NCBI RefSeq assembly: GCF_000003605.2
Contig: NW_003109979.1
Span: 86,219-150,218, forward strand
Length of the DNA: 64,000 nt
Reading direction: 5' to 3'
From: Saccoglossus kowalevskii
Lineage: Eukaryota; Hemichordata; Enteropneusta; Harrimaniidae
Shown: piece after piece, positions 21,650 to 32,689 of the stretch
Layout of the letters: every line of letters starts with the position of its first letter
Position numbering within the stretch: position 1 is the first letter of the stretch
The notes under the pieces: generated by a model
The model's database searches: none
What the model was told of the DNA's origin: nothing
The model's input: the letters and a program-made list of their open reading frames with translations, nothing else
Made by a program: the position numbers and the translations under genes

Positions 21650-22560
21650 CTAATGCCCCACAATTTAATTGTTCTCTCAATATGGGTGGTGTGAATATGA
21701 CGTACGGGCAACAGTGGTAAAGTAAGACTACATGAAAAGCAGCATATATAGTGACTACCAAATTGGCTGCTTTCAGAAGATGTTTTCTCTAGTTTGTGCA
21801 AAAATAAAAAATAAACACTTCACTGACTTTATATCTATGGCCACTTGAACTTTCAATATGTTAATGAAGTACATATATACTCACACAGAAACATCAATTA
21901 CCGAATAGTACGTGATATATTATCCGATATAGTAAAAGAGTGCATTGTATAATTGAAAAACATACTTGTTTTCTTGCGCAGGTATATTTATTGAATATTT
22001 ATAGCTACAGTGTGGAGGTGGTCCCGAGAAAGTATTGTATTGACAATGGATGTAATATTTCTTCTGCAGATACGTATATTGGAGTGGGTTTTGAAACACT
22101 TTTTAAAGTCGCATTGGAGCATTACACAAACAAAATTATTTTCCAATAAGCACCCACATTACAATGTATTTGCTGGCACTCAGTGAAGCATCTTGCTTTA
22201 AGGCCTCTGTAATGTATTTCTTGAATTCAGATCACAACGAGAAACAAACTATAGATTACAAATGTTAACAATTTTGTTATATTATTACATAATGTCTTAA
22301 AAACAATGATTTCAGTTTGAAATGCCGGCCGCATTTAGAGTCAATTAAAACCAGGACGAAAATATTATGTAAGATGCTTTTAAAGTTCGTATCGAGACGG
22401 CCACTCCACACTGGAAACTTTTTTAAAATTCTCCGAGGCAGCAGTATTAATCTTGTCAGATGAGATTCATAGTTTGTCGCCCATCAGAAACACATTATAC
22501 TTTCACGGAGATGAAAGACTGCGCCCTCTACAGGTCATTTATAATATTCAAAACGTTGAA
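21650..22560. other. 3' flank of CRD gene 3, no further gene
   Basis: Contains AATAAA at 21803-21808. The position homologous to the gene 2 poly(A) signal has changed here. Otherwise AT-rich and unrecognised. Confidence 0.45.
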
Positions 22561-22569
22561 CACCTTGAA

Positions 22570-22820
22570 ACATCCCTGAAATACATATTAACACCAGATT
22601 CAATTCCTGTGTTTTGTCAAGCAATTAACGGTTATTGCCAATCGCGCACGTCAATTCCTAGCATTTAACTTCTAAACCAGCCTATTGTTATTTAATTGTT
22701 GATTGTTTTATTCAATTTCCGTTTTTCATGTAACTAAATTAGATTGCCCATAAAAATAATTACGACTTAGTTTCATAAATGAGTTTCTGTGGCTAGCTTA
22801 TAATATTGTAATTGTCAATG
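22570..22820 (+). repeat. Second relic of the CRD upstream unit
   Basis: The words TTGTCAAGCAATTAACGGTTA, TCCTAGCATTTAACTTCTAAA and AAAATAATTACGACTTAGT match the upstream unit in order. The homology ends at GGCTAGCTTATAATATTG (about 22810), and a new unit begins again at 22830. Only the promoter half is present. Confidence 0.5.
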
Positions 22821-22829
22821 TGTTTTATG

Positions 22830-24030
22830 GATATAGAAGTTGTTTTAATAAGTACTTCGTTTTTTAAACGTTGTTTTGTTGTTTTCTTTACGAAGGCGTA
22901 TTGTATCTATTTCTTGAAAACGCACAGTTGCAATTATCCAGTTCACTTATAAATTAACACCGGATTCAAATCGCGTGTTTTGTTAAGTACGAATTATCAT
23001 TTCCTAGCTTTGAACTTCTAAATCGGTTCATTGTTATGATTTCCTTTTATTTTCACATTGCGTTTAATAATTGTTATATGCAACTTTATAGGATACTGTC
23101 TTGCCATTAGTGATTAAGGGGCGGCAGTCGTTGTGTCGCGTCCTGTTCGATATGGGACTCATAGCGACGTATACAACGCGTGTAAAATACATTGTTTATT
23201 TACATGAAATTCGAACACGCATGCGCGACGACCACCGCGCTTTAAAGATTGTCTGTATGAACCCATATGTTCATTGTTCATTAAAATGATAAAAAATCAG
23301 GATTATAAATGATTTTATAAAGAATTGTTTTCGGGTAACTTATAATATTATATCCTGCATGTTATATTTAGAGGGTATAATTCATTAACGTGCTCTGTAA
23401 GCAGTATATTGCTAGTAAACGCGGCGAGTGGCTTATTATACACACGTCGTTTTCCCTTCTTCGAGAGTCGCGTTTTTTTTTTTTTTTTTTATAATTGCGC
23501 TAAGCACACAATGTGAACTTCGTATACCATGATACAATAATGAGTTGAATTTCGTAGTTCGTTCATATACAATTTAATACCCATGGTTATATTTTTTTTT
23601 TTCGATTTTAATATTTCTTCCATCAGTATCTGAATTGTATAAAGATTGAGATTCAAGAATATGTGCTTTTCCATGGTTATTTTCAGTTTGCTATGTCAAG
23701 ACATCGATTCGTTGTGTGTGTGGAGGACTTTAAAATCAAACGATATTTCCTAATCACTTCGGTCACACGTCGCTAAAAAGAATTAATCAGCGATGTCACG
23801 TGTCCGTCGTGTATTTAATGACTGCTCAGCAGTAACGAAGCTGTACCTCTGTTCGTTGTGCATGCCAGTGGCTGTGTGAACGGTTATATACTGGAGAGCA
23901 TCCCGTGGGAACTGTCATGCAGCTTATGTTAGAACTGTAGAACTGTCAACCTGGTCTTAATTGTGATGATTTCCAGTCTAATTCCGAGATCTGCATTAGG
24001 TTGGCACTTTCAAATACACTAAAACATCTA
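22830..24030 (+). pseudogene. Decayed fourth CRD gene unit
   Basis: The upstream unit is recognisable (22830-23430, interrupted by a MITE at 23118-23241), with a first exon ending in a damaged donor (ACGCGGCGAGTGG, where the sisters have GTGAGT). A coding remnant spans about 23640-24030. It retains blocks for the secreted start, DPICGGFYNQTIFPNHFGHT-like sequence, VTKLYLCSL, and CDDFPS...ICI. Several frame changes and in-frame stops break it and the signal peptide is damaged, so no product is expected. It shows that the cluster loses as well as gains members. Confidence 0.85.
23118..23241. mobile_element. TTAA-flanked MITE, short form
   Basis: 124 bp between TTAA words (23114-23117 and 23242-23245). 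The ends are imperfect inverted repeats (GGGGCGGCAGTCGTTGTGTCGCG against GCGCGGTGGTCGTCGCGCATG read from the other side). The inner core CGACGTATACAACGCGTGT is shared with 30958-31064 and 41528-41612. TTAA targets fit piggyBac-type elements. It lies inside the decayed CRD unit. Confidence 0.78.
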
Positions 24031-24319
24031 GCAGGCATCCCGGAAGCGTAATCGTTCGCAACAGCTGCACAGTACTTATCCTTGCCAATAACTCTGTCCA
24101 GTTCACATACGCTCCTGGCGTCTGTTTGTGTAGAAAGTCCAAATTGAGTCTTGAATATTCTTTCAATGAACACGTATCTGACAATGGTGAAGGCTCATTC
24201 AAAATACCGCTGTCTCGATGACAACTGGATTCACACCTCTCATAAATTCCAATAATTACAACTCTTTTGTGTGTTTTTTGCCTAAACACTAATCCAATCA
24301 TAAAAACATAATAATTATT

Positions 24320-24333
24320 GTTTCCATGGCAAC
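24320..24333. promoter_or_regulatory. Perfect RFX X-box palindrome
   Basis: GTTTCCATGGCAAC fits the X-box consensus GTHNYYATRRNAAC that RFX factors bind at ciliary genes. A CCAAT-type word (24292-24298) is near. No ciliary gene is seen next to it; the closest, the dynein light chain, starts 7.7 kb downstream. Confidence 0.45.
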
Positions 24334-26745
24334 TAGATCACGTTCGCTGTTGTTTCAAAGGCAATCCCTGCTAAGAGTCTCAAGAAAATGTATCCTTAAT
24401 TAGCAATAAATAATAATTCCCAAATTTGCATTGAATACAAGAATCATAATATTCTAACAATGTTGTGTACAATTTAATAACTGTGATATTATACCTGAGA
24501 AATGTGCCATACTATCTTGTCACAGTGGCGTGTTTAGTGCTTCAAAATTTGACAGACTATTGTAAATTCCTTTTACAATCCTCTGCAAGTCAGGTATACC
24601 CCTTCAATATTGCACAATTCACTCCATATAAGCACTCGCCTACCGCACATTCACATGCATCGTGAATTGTGTAATATCTCGCGGTTATGTCTCGTTCGAC
24701 GGTGAAGGGATTGTTCAATTGCACATGGACCCCATTTAGAACACCGCGCGGCGCAGCGGTTATTGCACTTTTACAAAATTCCAATTATATGCAAATTTAT
24801 AAGTTACAAATTTCACCTCCAACTTGTTAGAAGATTACTAATACGAGAAGGATCGAATACTAAGTGTCAATATTATCGACAACTACAATTTCACGCAGTT
24901 ATTGGCAGTGCATGGCAGTGAAAGGCATATTCATGGTTACTAGAGCGTCTGTCGTTACATTACATATTAATGACACGGGTACTACACACCTCTTCTCAGT
25001 AAATGGCTCTATGTGAAAAGGCCCCAACTGACCTGTCACGGGTGAAGGCAACCCTTCTGGCAACCATCCAAATTCTCATGATCGTAATCATTCGGTCACT
25101 ATCGTCTTTTAACAGTTTCGCCTAACCACAGAACATTGACGTAGCATGTAACAATTCGTTCATGTGGTTCCAGCGTAAGTCAGGACACAGCGCTTAAATA
25201 CCAGGTTAGTCATATATCCAATTTACACTACACAAATCTGTGTGCCGACGGCTCACTCTTTTATAGAATTCACTGTTCGCGTGGTTTCCCGAGAATCACG
25301 AAGCGTAAATCGTATCTAATGAAAACACTCGAACTGTAACTTTGTGTGTCCGTTCTCATTTGCCCAATTTAACTTACAAGTTCGGATTGTTCAGCACTGA
25401 TACTAAACGAACAGCGCTCATCAGTTTGAAGTGGACATTCTAAAAATGTAAAATTTTGTACATGTAGTCCTGACACGTACAGGGTGTGTAAAGTTGGTTA
25501 CAGCGAATGTGAAATTACAACTTCAGTCCAGATGTCGATTACACACTTCCTTCGAAACGAAATGAAATATACCACGAAAGTCGGGGAGCGCTTTTAATGA
25601 ATAGGTACATGTTGGAATATGCAATATGATGTCTTAGGCTGAAAGAAAACAACCTGGGTCAAGGGGCAAGGAGTTTTTTTTAATTAAAATCAACATATAA
25701 GTGACAAAGGTTATTGACGTCATAACCTTAAGGTAACGGTGTCCTGGTAGGAAGTGCAACATACAAGGCAATCGCCTAGGGATCTTTAACGCTACGACAT
25801 GGAATGCTAATGCCGTTGAGAATTCAATTGAAAGTTTGGAATCTTCCTCGAGTGCATATATGCAACACTGCACTCGGCAACTGCACCACAATCAACCGAA
25901 ATGAAATGCCGGGGTAACGTGGCAAAGTCAAAGCAATAATCATGGACCCGCGCACACTTTTCTACTGCTCGCTTCTAGTTTGTTTGTGAAAAAAAAATGT
26001 TCGAAAAGTATTTGTTGTTGTTGATTGTTGTCGTCGTCGTCGTGGTACATTTCGGCACTAGTAACACGATATGATGTTTACCTGGTTATGTAGCCGGGGG
26101 TGGATAATGTTACACATTCATGACACGTGGTTGAATGTTTACCCTGTAATTCATCGAGAAAGCCGTGGACACTAACGACGTATATACGTGCTATTTGTCA
26201 CAAGTCGCATTGTATAGTACACTGATATAGACAGTAGTCACGGACATTCATTGAAGCCGAATGGATCAGCGATGAACTCCCCGCCACTCATTGGCGTCGC
26301 AAGTCTCCCGGCATATTCACAAATGTCAAATGTTCTGTCTTGGTATCGTAGATACCGTAGGATATTTGTCATGTGTAATCCGTTTCGGATTCGAATCAAT
26401 AATGGTGTGACACTTATTGATTTTTTTCTCGTATAAGGTAGATGTGTTATGATTACAAAATGATTACATCAATTTTAATATATTGAATACCAAAGCATTT
26501 TGAACTAACTGACAGCCTTCCTGTTCAAATCTAACGGGTTTCTTAGTGACCTGTGCTTCATATATATATAACAGGGGTACTAAACACTACAGCCGCACAA
26601 TTTGAAAAATGTCGGCGGGAGTTAAGTGTAATAATATCAGTCTGGAATGCCGTTAACTGGTCTAATTGTCTGAACATCTATACCCCACATAACCTTCGAG
26701 AAAACCGTATAATATAAGATTCAACGGAAATGCTTTGTGGGTCAC

Positions 26746-26778
26746 ACCATGGAGCTAAAAAAAGATTAGCTCCATGGT
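26746..26778. other. Perfect 13-bp hairpin
   Basis: ACCATGGAGCTAA and TTAGCTCCATGGT are exact complements around a 7-nt A-rich loop, and GTCACACC flanks both sides as a direct repeat. Could be a footprint of an excised element or just a fold-back. No gene is near. Confidence 0.6.
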
Positions 26779-28630
26779 CACACCTTGTCAATGTCGGCTC
26801 TATGTCAAAACAATAGTGAGTCCGTATTTGAATTTGAACACAATCGTTACTCGAATCCTGTTATTATTTATATATATTGTTTTTCTACGTAGTTACTCTC
26901 CGGAGGAAAATCGACAATCAAAATACATCCCACTTTGTATGAACCGTTTTTTCCACAATCTTCACTAGGGTCGCGCTGGCAGACTCATAGTTGAGTCTAC
27001 CGGTTTGGTCTTGGGCCATTTTCATCTTCCGTCACACCTGGCTCGTTACAAGTTTAAACTCGACATGATCGACATGGACGGCAGGTGTTTGCTCAATATT
27101 TGGTAAATAACTTGTGTTTTTACATCGCGATGTAGTTGTGTCTATAGTCGTGTTCAGGCTACACCAAATACGGGCTTATCGCATATATTTGCATATCGGA
27201 TAGACTCAATTGTGATCACGCACAAGAGGTAACAGCGGTTAGCTTGGGTACACCCATACAAATTTTCATTCTTTTTAACTATGATTATCCAGTACAGTAA
27301 ACAGGAAGGTATACATGTTACTGCTACTGTTATAAAATGAATTAACTGATTAACAGGAAGAAGTACAGAGTGTCATCGCCAGTTAAAGGTTCTCGAGAAC
27401 AATGTTCCTGGATGTGCTCGCGTTGATTGTCATGTCGGAAATAGCACACCGAAATGAATAGTTATGAATATAATAGTGAATCTGCCGAATGAACGTTGAA
27501 AACATAGGCGTTTTGGGTGCTTAGCCCGAGCTAATCTTTCGCGCACACTTTGTTAGCCTATGCTAAAGATCAAGGCCGTGTCTTAAAAACAGATTTAACC
27601 TGTACCTAGCGTTTCTTAGCACGTGGTAAGCTTACGCGCATATACCGCTATGCGGGAAAAGGTGTGCCGCTCTCCGATCAGGTGGTTGAGTAGAGACGGA
27701 CATAATCTGGTGGATGAACGGAGACGGCAGTGCTCGATTTTTTTTTTTTTTCAAAAAAAAGTCACGTAATTTTGTATGGGCATGCTTCTTGTTGCAGGTT
27801 TTCACGTACGAGTTAATTCATGCTGAAGTGGAGTGGAAGCCACTCAAACTTTCTTTAAAATACATTGCATTATTGGTACAATGGGTATATGTGTGAGTAA
27901 CCAGACCTGGCCATCGGCACGTAACGTCCCGGTATTTGAGTCATCAGTACCTCACATCCATGAATGTCTGTGTTGTCCCCTGACAACTTGAAGTCAGAGC
28001 TGAGGACTACAGCTGTGAAAGTCAGTATCAATATCCGGAATACTCATTGGAGTTGATTGGCAGTATGTTCTCAATATATACATTGATCCAAAATATAAGA
28101 CATTGAAACGACATAATAAATAATGCTGCACCATTCTTTCATTTCTTGGTTTCAATCACGCCTTCACTTTCATTGAGACTCCCCTTGAACTGAAGAGGAG
28201 ACTCGTATAGGGTAGATATATTTTGTCTTCCTGATTGGTGTGTTCTTGGACACACCAATTCAAGACTACTGACTGTTCACTTGGTGTAAACGAACCCGTT
28301 GCAATGTCAGTAATTGAAGCCGTTTCCATGCCTGCTACCCCCCCCCCCCCCATTTCCATTCTGTGTGACTGTCGCCATGGTTGAGAGAATCGAAATTGTT
28401 TATACATGTCTCCTACAAACCAGTTCACACACGACAAGTAGAGAAGATCGCAAATTGTGCTTTTGATAATAATGTAATAACAGGTTTATAGATGCTCAAC
28501 CATGCCTAGCAACATCCTCGGGACCATGAATTGTGTTCTCCCTTGTAGGAACTAATAAAAAACACGGATTAAGTATACAGGTATGAAACAACTAACGAAA
28601 CGTTTCAAAAACTACATACATGTATCTGTA

Positions 28631-29006
28631 TAGAAAAAAGCCTTGTTCACATGTACTGAGAAACGGTGGGCTAAACCACGGTTCTTCTATAACTGTGGCT
28701 AAACCTACTTATTTTTCATACGTACCAGGAGTTTTTATTTAACTCGGCGTTAACACCTGTTCACGTCTTAATCACTTATCGTTGAATCGTCGCTGAAGGG
28801 CGTTGTTTAAACCCTGTGACCCACTAAGTTCAACTTGAAGTTGTTCACACATGTTTCATCTCAGGGTTAAACAAGAAACTCGGGGTCGAGACTGGCCTGC
28901 TGAATACGAGTTTAATTAACCCGGGTCGGAACCGAGTTGATCAGTTCAGACGTGTTTTAACAGTGTATTTAAAATTAACTCCGGGTCAGACTCCGTGTGA
29001 ACACGG
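28631..29006. mobile_element. Candidate MITE with 8-bp target duplication
   Basis: 376 bp flanked by the same 8-mer TATCTGTA (28623-28630 and 29007-29014). Near the ends are inverted CTTGTTCACATG and CCGTGTTCACACGG-like words, but offset by about 10 bp on the left. The inside has AACTCGG/CCGAGTT inverted words. An 8-bp target duplication would fit a hAT-type element. Confidence 0.45.
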
Positions 29007-30957
29007 TATCTGTAAGTAATATGATAATACAATATATATCGCGGTTTGTACCTTCATGCCAAATAAGCAGTGAGATTTTTTTTTCGATATGTTTCTTCAC
29101 CCGTAGTACAGGGTTATGCGGATGCTCCGATTCATGTCAACTCGTGCATTTATAATTGAAAAATAATGGAGGTCCCCACCCGCCAACCTATGATGGGCGA
29201 AATGACGCTTTGTGCGACATACAGAGCACAATGTGTGCTTGGGTCCCTTGTGGATTGACGGGGAGTTCACCATTGTTATTATCTCTGTCAATGGCAGTGG
29301 ATTTGCTGCCATTTTATAGCAGAAAGCGTGGAAAAAAGTCTGAAGTAAACGGAACAGTTCTATCACTGGCCCCTGAACATGTATAATTTAAAAAAAGGCG
29401 TTCTTGAAATTTTCACACGGACATTCAGAATCTCATATGGCTCAAATAAATTCCGAATGAAACTAGTTTTTATAAAAAAAAATATAAATTGTACTGTAGA
29501 AATTTACATTGCGCGTTGACGAATGAATGGTGTGTGGTGTACTAGAGAGTAGCATTTCAGAGAACGCCCGATCTGAATTGTACATGACACGTCGCCCCGG
29601 TCACGGTGTCTCAAGCTGGTCCCCGGCCTCATCATTTGCGAATAGTTTCGTCCGGGGTATCCGGGGTACATGTATATAGTCCCTAATAATGTAAATTATC
29701 AGGGTAGGTGTAATAGTTATTTTCTGCGGAGGGCGATTACTTTGAAGCTAAAGCAAAATACGAGCGACCCCGGAATTAATCAAAGATGACTGGGAGACCC
29801 GTGATTTTGATACGACAGTATAAATAAAAAAAACACATGTGGGAAAAGGAATACTTTCATTCGTTTGTGCAAACTGTGACCTTCACTGTGGAGTCGCTGC
29901 GGATGAAATATAAACCGCGTACTACTCGTTACAAAAGCAGAACAAAATGACCTTCCCATACTTGAGCTCTGTAGACATACTCTCACTTCGTTTCTCACAT
30001 TTGCTTTGACAAATCAACTCTCGGATCATGATTAACCTTCGTTTTAAATACCTTACCTTTCGTCCGTTTCCGAAAACAGTGTATTCATCATTTCCACGGG
30101 TCCTTGAATTTGATAATGTACACCTCCATTCGCAAGTAAATTTTTTTCAACACAAAGCTCCAAAAATGCTGATGTTGGTGATTTACGACAACAATAACGA
30201 ATCCCCCACAGCGCCATATTAGATTCGGAAAACGGTGTAGACGCGATAATGTGTACGACTTCGCTTCGTACATTACCTGTTCATATACCTTTCTCTACAT
30301 CCAATATGGCTCTGTGTGGATTCATTATCGTTTAAATAATGGGATACATTATTTCGAATTATCTTCAGCACTAGCATGAAAAAGTCAATGGTATTGATTG
30401 GTTTGATTTGATTAATGATATAATTACCGATATAGATAGTAAAACAGCGGCCGTAGTGTAAATATGGGTCACCTTATACCGAAAACAAATTCCTAAATAT
30501 AGCGTATTTTTTCAAGCCCGAGATTGTCTTTAAGCCGTGATTTTTTTTTCGTTTGTATGTCAGCCTTCGGAGATGATTTCTCAATTTGCATAATACGAAA
30601 TATTATATGTGGCTCCGTATTTCGGAAAAGGCTGGTGCGTGGGAAAACTTAGGGACCTATAGCTGATAACCGGTAACAAAAGAACACGCGATTTAAATTA
30701 ACGCATTCAATTTACCACCCCGCCCAACTAGACTTGTTAATAAAAAATACTAAAAATGTATAGACATTTTATTGGGTCGACTGTATACACCATGTATCTC
30801 AGGTGGGTCCAAAGGTCAATTCAGAGCCAAACAGTGTTATCAGTCGTCACTACGTATTGAAGAAATGGGCGTCTCATAGTGTCACTCGCCAAGCACCTCC
30901 TACAAATTCCTCCTACAAAATAATAAATTTCAACATTTGTGTGTACTGCGAAATTAA

Positions 30958-31064
30958 AGCGCGATGGTTGATATGGGACTCATGACGACGTATACAACGC
31001 GTGTCAAATACAGTTTTTGTTTGCATGAAATTTGGACACGCACTGCCCTATGATCACAATCCCT
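30958..31064. mobile_element. TTAA-flanked MITE, short form, second copy
   Basis: 107 bp between TTAA words (30954-30957 and 31065-31068). It begins AGCGCGATGG and carries the family core ATATGGGACTCATGACGACG and TATACAACGCGTGT. Same family as 23118-23241 but shorter at the left. Confidence 0.72.
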
Positions 31065-31239
31065 TTAACATGCCATACTTACTGGGTAAGAAAGAGAAAT
31101 CGGCGTTATAATTACAAATATATCCACAAAGTAAATTGATGTACCTCAAATATGCCAAATACTAGTAATGGGGGTTAAGAACGTGCTCTCAAATGTTAGG
31201 AGATAATAAAAAAAAAACTATTGTTAACGTCTCGAACTA

Positions 31240-31661
31240 TTCGTGAAAGTCGTGGCGAAATTAAATGTGGAATTTGACCAAAAAAATGTGCGATTTCAAC
31301 CCTGCGTGAATTTGATTTTATTATTCTTTACTTATCTCTTGCCAAGTTTATTGTCTGTGTATATAAGCGATTCGGTTCAAAGGTTAGTTGGATCGACGCT
31401 CAGCCAATACAAACACTCCAGTCAACTGTTACTAAACTACGCAGTAATGTATTGATTGATTCCGTGCCTTCAGTGTCAGTGGGGTCTGCATGTTCTTTTC
31501 ACACCACGCGCCGACACGACATTTTTTTTCACAGTGTTTTGTGTCACTGAGTCGTGTTTAGTATCGCTGTTTGTGGGATTATATAGTTGAAAGTCGTCTG
31601 AGCTTGGATCAGAAGACAGACTTCATTGTCTGGGGACCATCGGTTAATAGGAGCCTTCTCA
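31240..31661 (+). promoter_or_regulatory. Presumed promoter and 5' UTR exon of the dynein light chain gene
   Basis: Has a TATA-like word (TATATAAGC, about 31359-31367). The segment ends at TTCTCA|GTGAGTG (exon end 31661), and an acceptor TGTTCGCAG ends at 31849, giving a possible 188-bp 5' UTR intron. This is a splice reading by eye only. Confidence 0.4.
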
Positions 31662-31881
31662 GTGAGTGTAATACAGACAAGTATTTTTCTTTTAATTTTG
31701 TCATGCTATGTGCTCCCCGCTGATATGCGCTGAAAAATTGTCGCGTGGTATGAACCTGATTCAACTGTATTGAACATACCTCTCATGTTAACACCAATCT
31801 GGTACGGGCATTTCACCTCTCTATAACTTATGTGTTGCTTTGTTCGCAGGTACGTACTCGAGAATACAGATAAACAACACG

Positions 31882-31895
31882 GTTACCAGGGTTAC
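31882..31895 (-). promoter_or_regulatory. X-box-like RFX site before the dynein light chain ATG
   Basis: On the minus strand it reads GTAACCCTGGTAAC, one mismatch from the X-box consensus GTHNYYATRRNAAC. It lies 136 bp before the ATG of a ciliary-type protein, the usual place for RFX sites. If the 5' intron above is real, it sits in the second noncoding exon. Confidence 0.4.
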
Positions 31896-32030
31896 GTTGC
31901 CAGCGGCTTCGACACTGTGTATTGCCGCGACCATAGCTTGGCGGGTATTTTTAATCTGCGACTTTTTATGTTGAGCTTTGAACAATATATCATGCCAAAG
32001 AACTTGTAGAATTTCAAAGAAGAAATAATC

Positions 32031-32639
32031 ATGTCAAACGGACAACCAACCCGAAGAATTTCACAAGTGTCCCGGCGAACGTCAATGAGCTCTGGCTCGG
32101 GGCAAGGCATGGGACAGATGCCTGGCTACGGAGCGTCTCCGGCAGCGGCTCACCGATGGAGAAAACTGTCTCGCACCATGTCGCTGGCGTTGTCGATGGG
32201 GCGAAGATTCTCTTACCTGGGGCGGCCATCTGTCGCTGGGATGCACTCTGACCACATGAGAATGCCCAAAATGGAGGTGAAGCTGGAAAACACGTACCAG
32301 CTGAAACCGGATGAAGATAAGAAGTACAGTCCCCACGCGGTTAGGACGGTCATGCAGAATATATTGGACTCTACGCTTGACGGTGTTCGATACGACCCAA
32401 CGTCTTCGGCCATTGTCGCACAAAACCTGACGGATGTTATAAAAACGCGAATCAAGGAATTTAACTATCATCGGTATAAAATCATCGTCACAGTTTATAT
32501 CGGCTCTCAAAAGGGGCAGAGTCTACAGATGTCGAGTCGAGCCATCTGGGACACCGAAAACGATAATTTTTCCACTGCAACCTATACAAATGAATCGTTA
32601 TTTTGCGTAGCTTTGGCCCACGGAGTGTACTTCGAATAG
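32031..32639 (+). CDS. DYNLT5-like: Tctex-type dynein light chain, DYNLT5-like (202 aa)
   Basis: Residues 1-80 are basic and Ser/Gly-rich (RRISQVSRRTSMSSG), probably disordered. From about residue 81 a full Tctex1 domain follows. It starts with VKLENTYQLKPDE (the same words open the vertebrate DYNLT5/TCTEX1D1 domain) and goes on with RYKIIVTVYIGSQKGQS and SRAIWDTENDNFSTATYTN. It ends ALAHGVYFE, as the family does. Vertebrate DYNLT5 is about 180 aa, so the length fits. The protein is a light chain of dynein motors, probably of cilia. The start is firm: an in-frame TAG lies 24 nt upstream and the ATG has A at -3. The coding part has no intron. A poly(A) signal AATAAA at 32679-32684 follows 40 nt after the stop. 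DYNLT4 is the main alternative name. Confidence 0.88.
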   Translation: MSNGQPTRRISQVSRRTSMSSGSGQGMGQMPGYGASPAAAHRWRKLSRTMSLALSMGRRFSYLGRPSVAGMHSDHMRMPKMEVKLENTYQLKPDEDKKYSPHAVRTVMQNILDSTLDGVRYDPTSSAIVAQNLTDVIKTRIKEFNYHRYKIIVTVYIGSQKGQSLQMSSRAIWDTENDNFSTATYTNESLFCVALAHGVYFE

Positions 32640-32689
32640 AAGTTGTACAAAGACTATGTCAATACTCGAATCAGGTACAATAAATACTA

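Larger units (their letters stand above)
24030..30950. other. Gene-poor stretch of about 7 kb
   Basis: I find no convincing gene. It holds an RFX-type palindrome (24320-24333), GTC-rich simple sequence near 26015-26045, a perfect hairpin (26746-26778), a run of C near 28340 and a MITE-like block (28631-29006). Short open frames here (for example 25634-25891 and 28156-28437 on the minus strand) show no domain. Confidence 0.5.

Noticed and set aside
23996-24301. 101-codon minus-strand frame beside the X-box
   Set aside because: It overlaps the decayed CRD copy, has no recognisable domain and no conserved composition.
25634-25891. 85-codon minus-strand frame
   Set aside because: No domain, no splice partners; length is not unusual for chance in 64 kb.
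32082-32510. Minus-strand frame of 142 codons at the dynein light chain
   Set aside because: It is antisense to the well-supported DYNLT5-like exon and has no domain.
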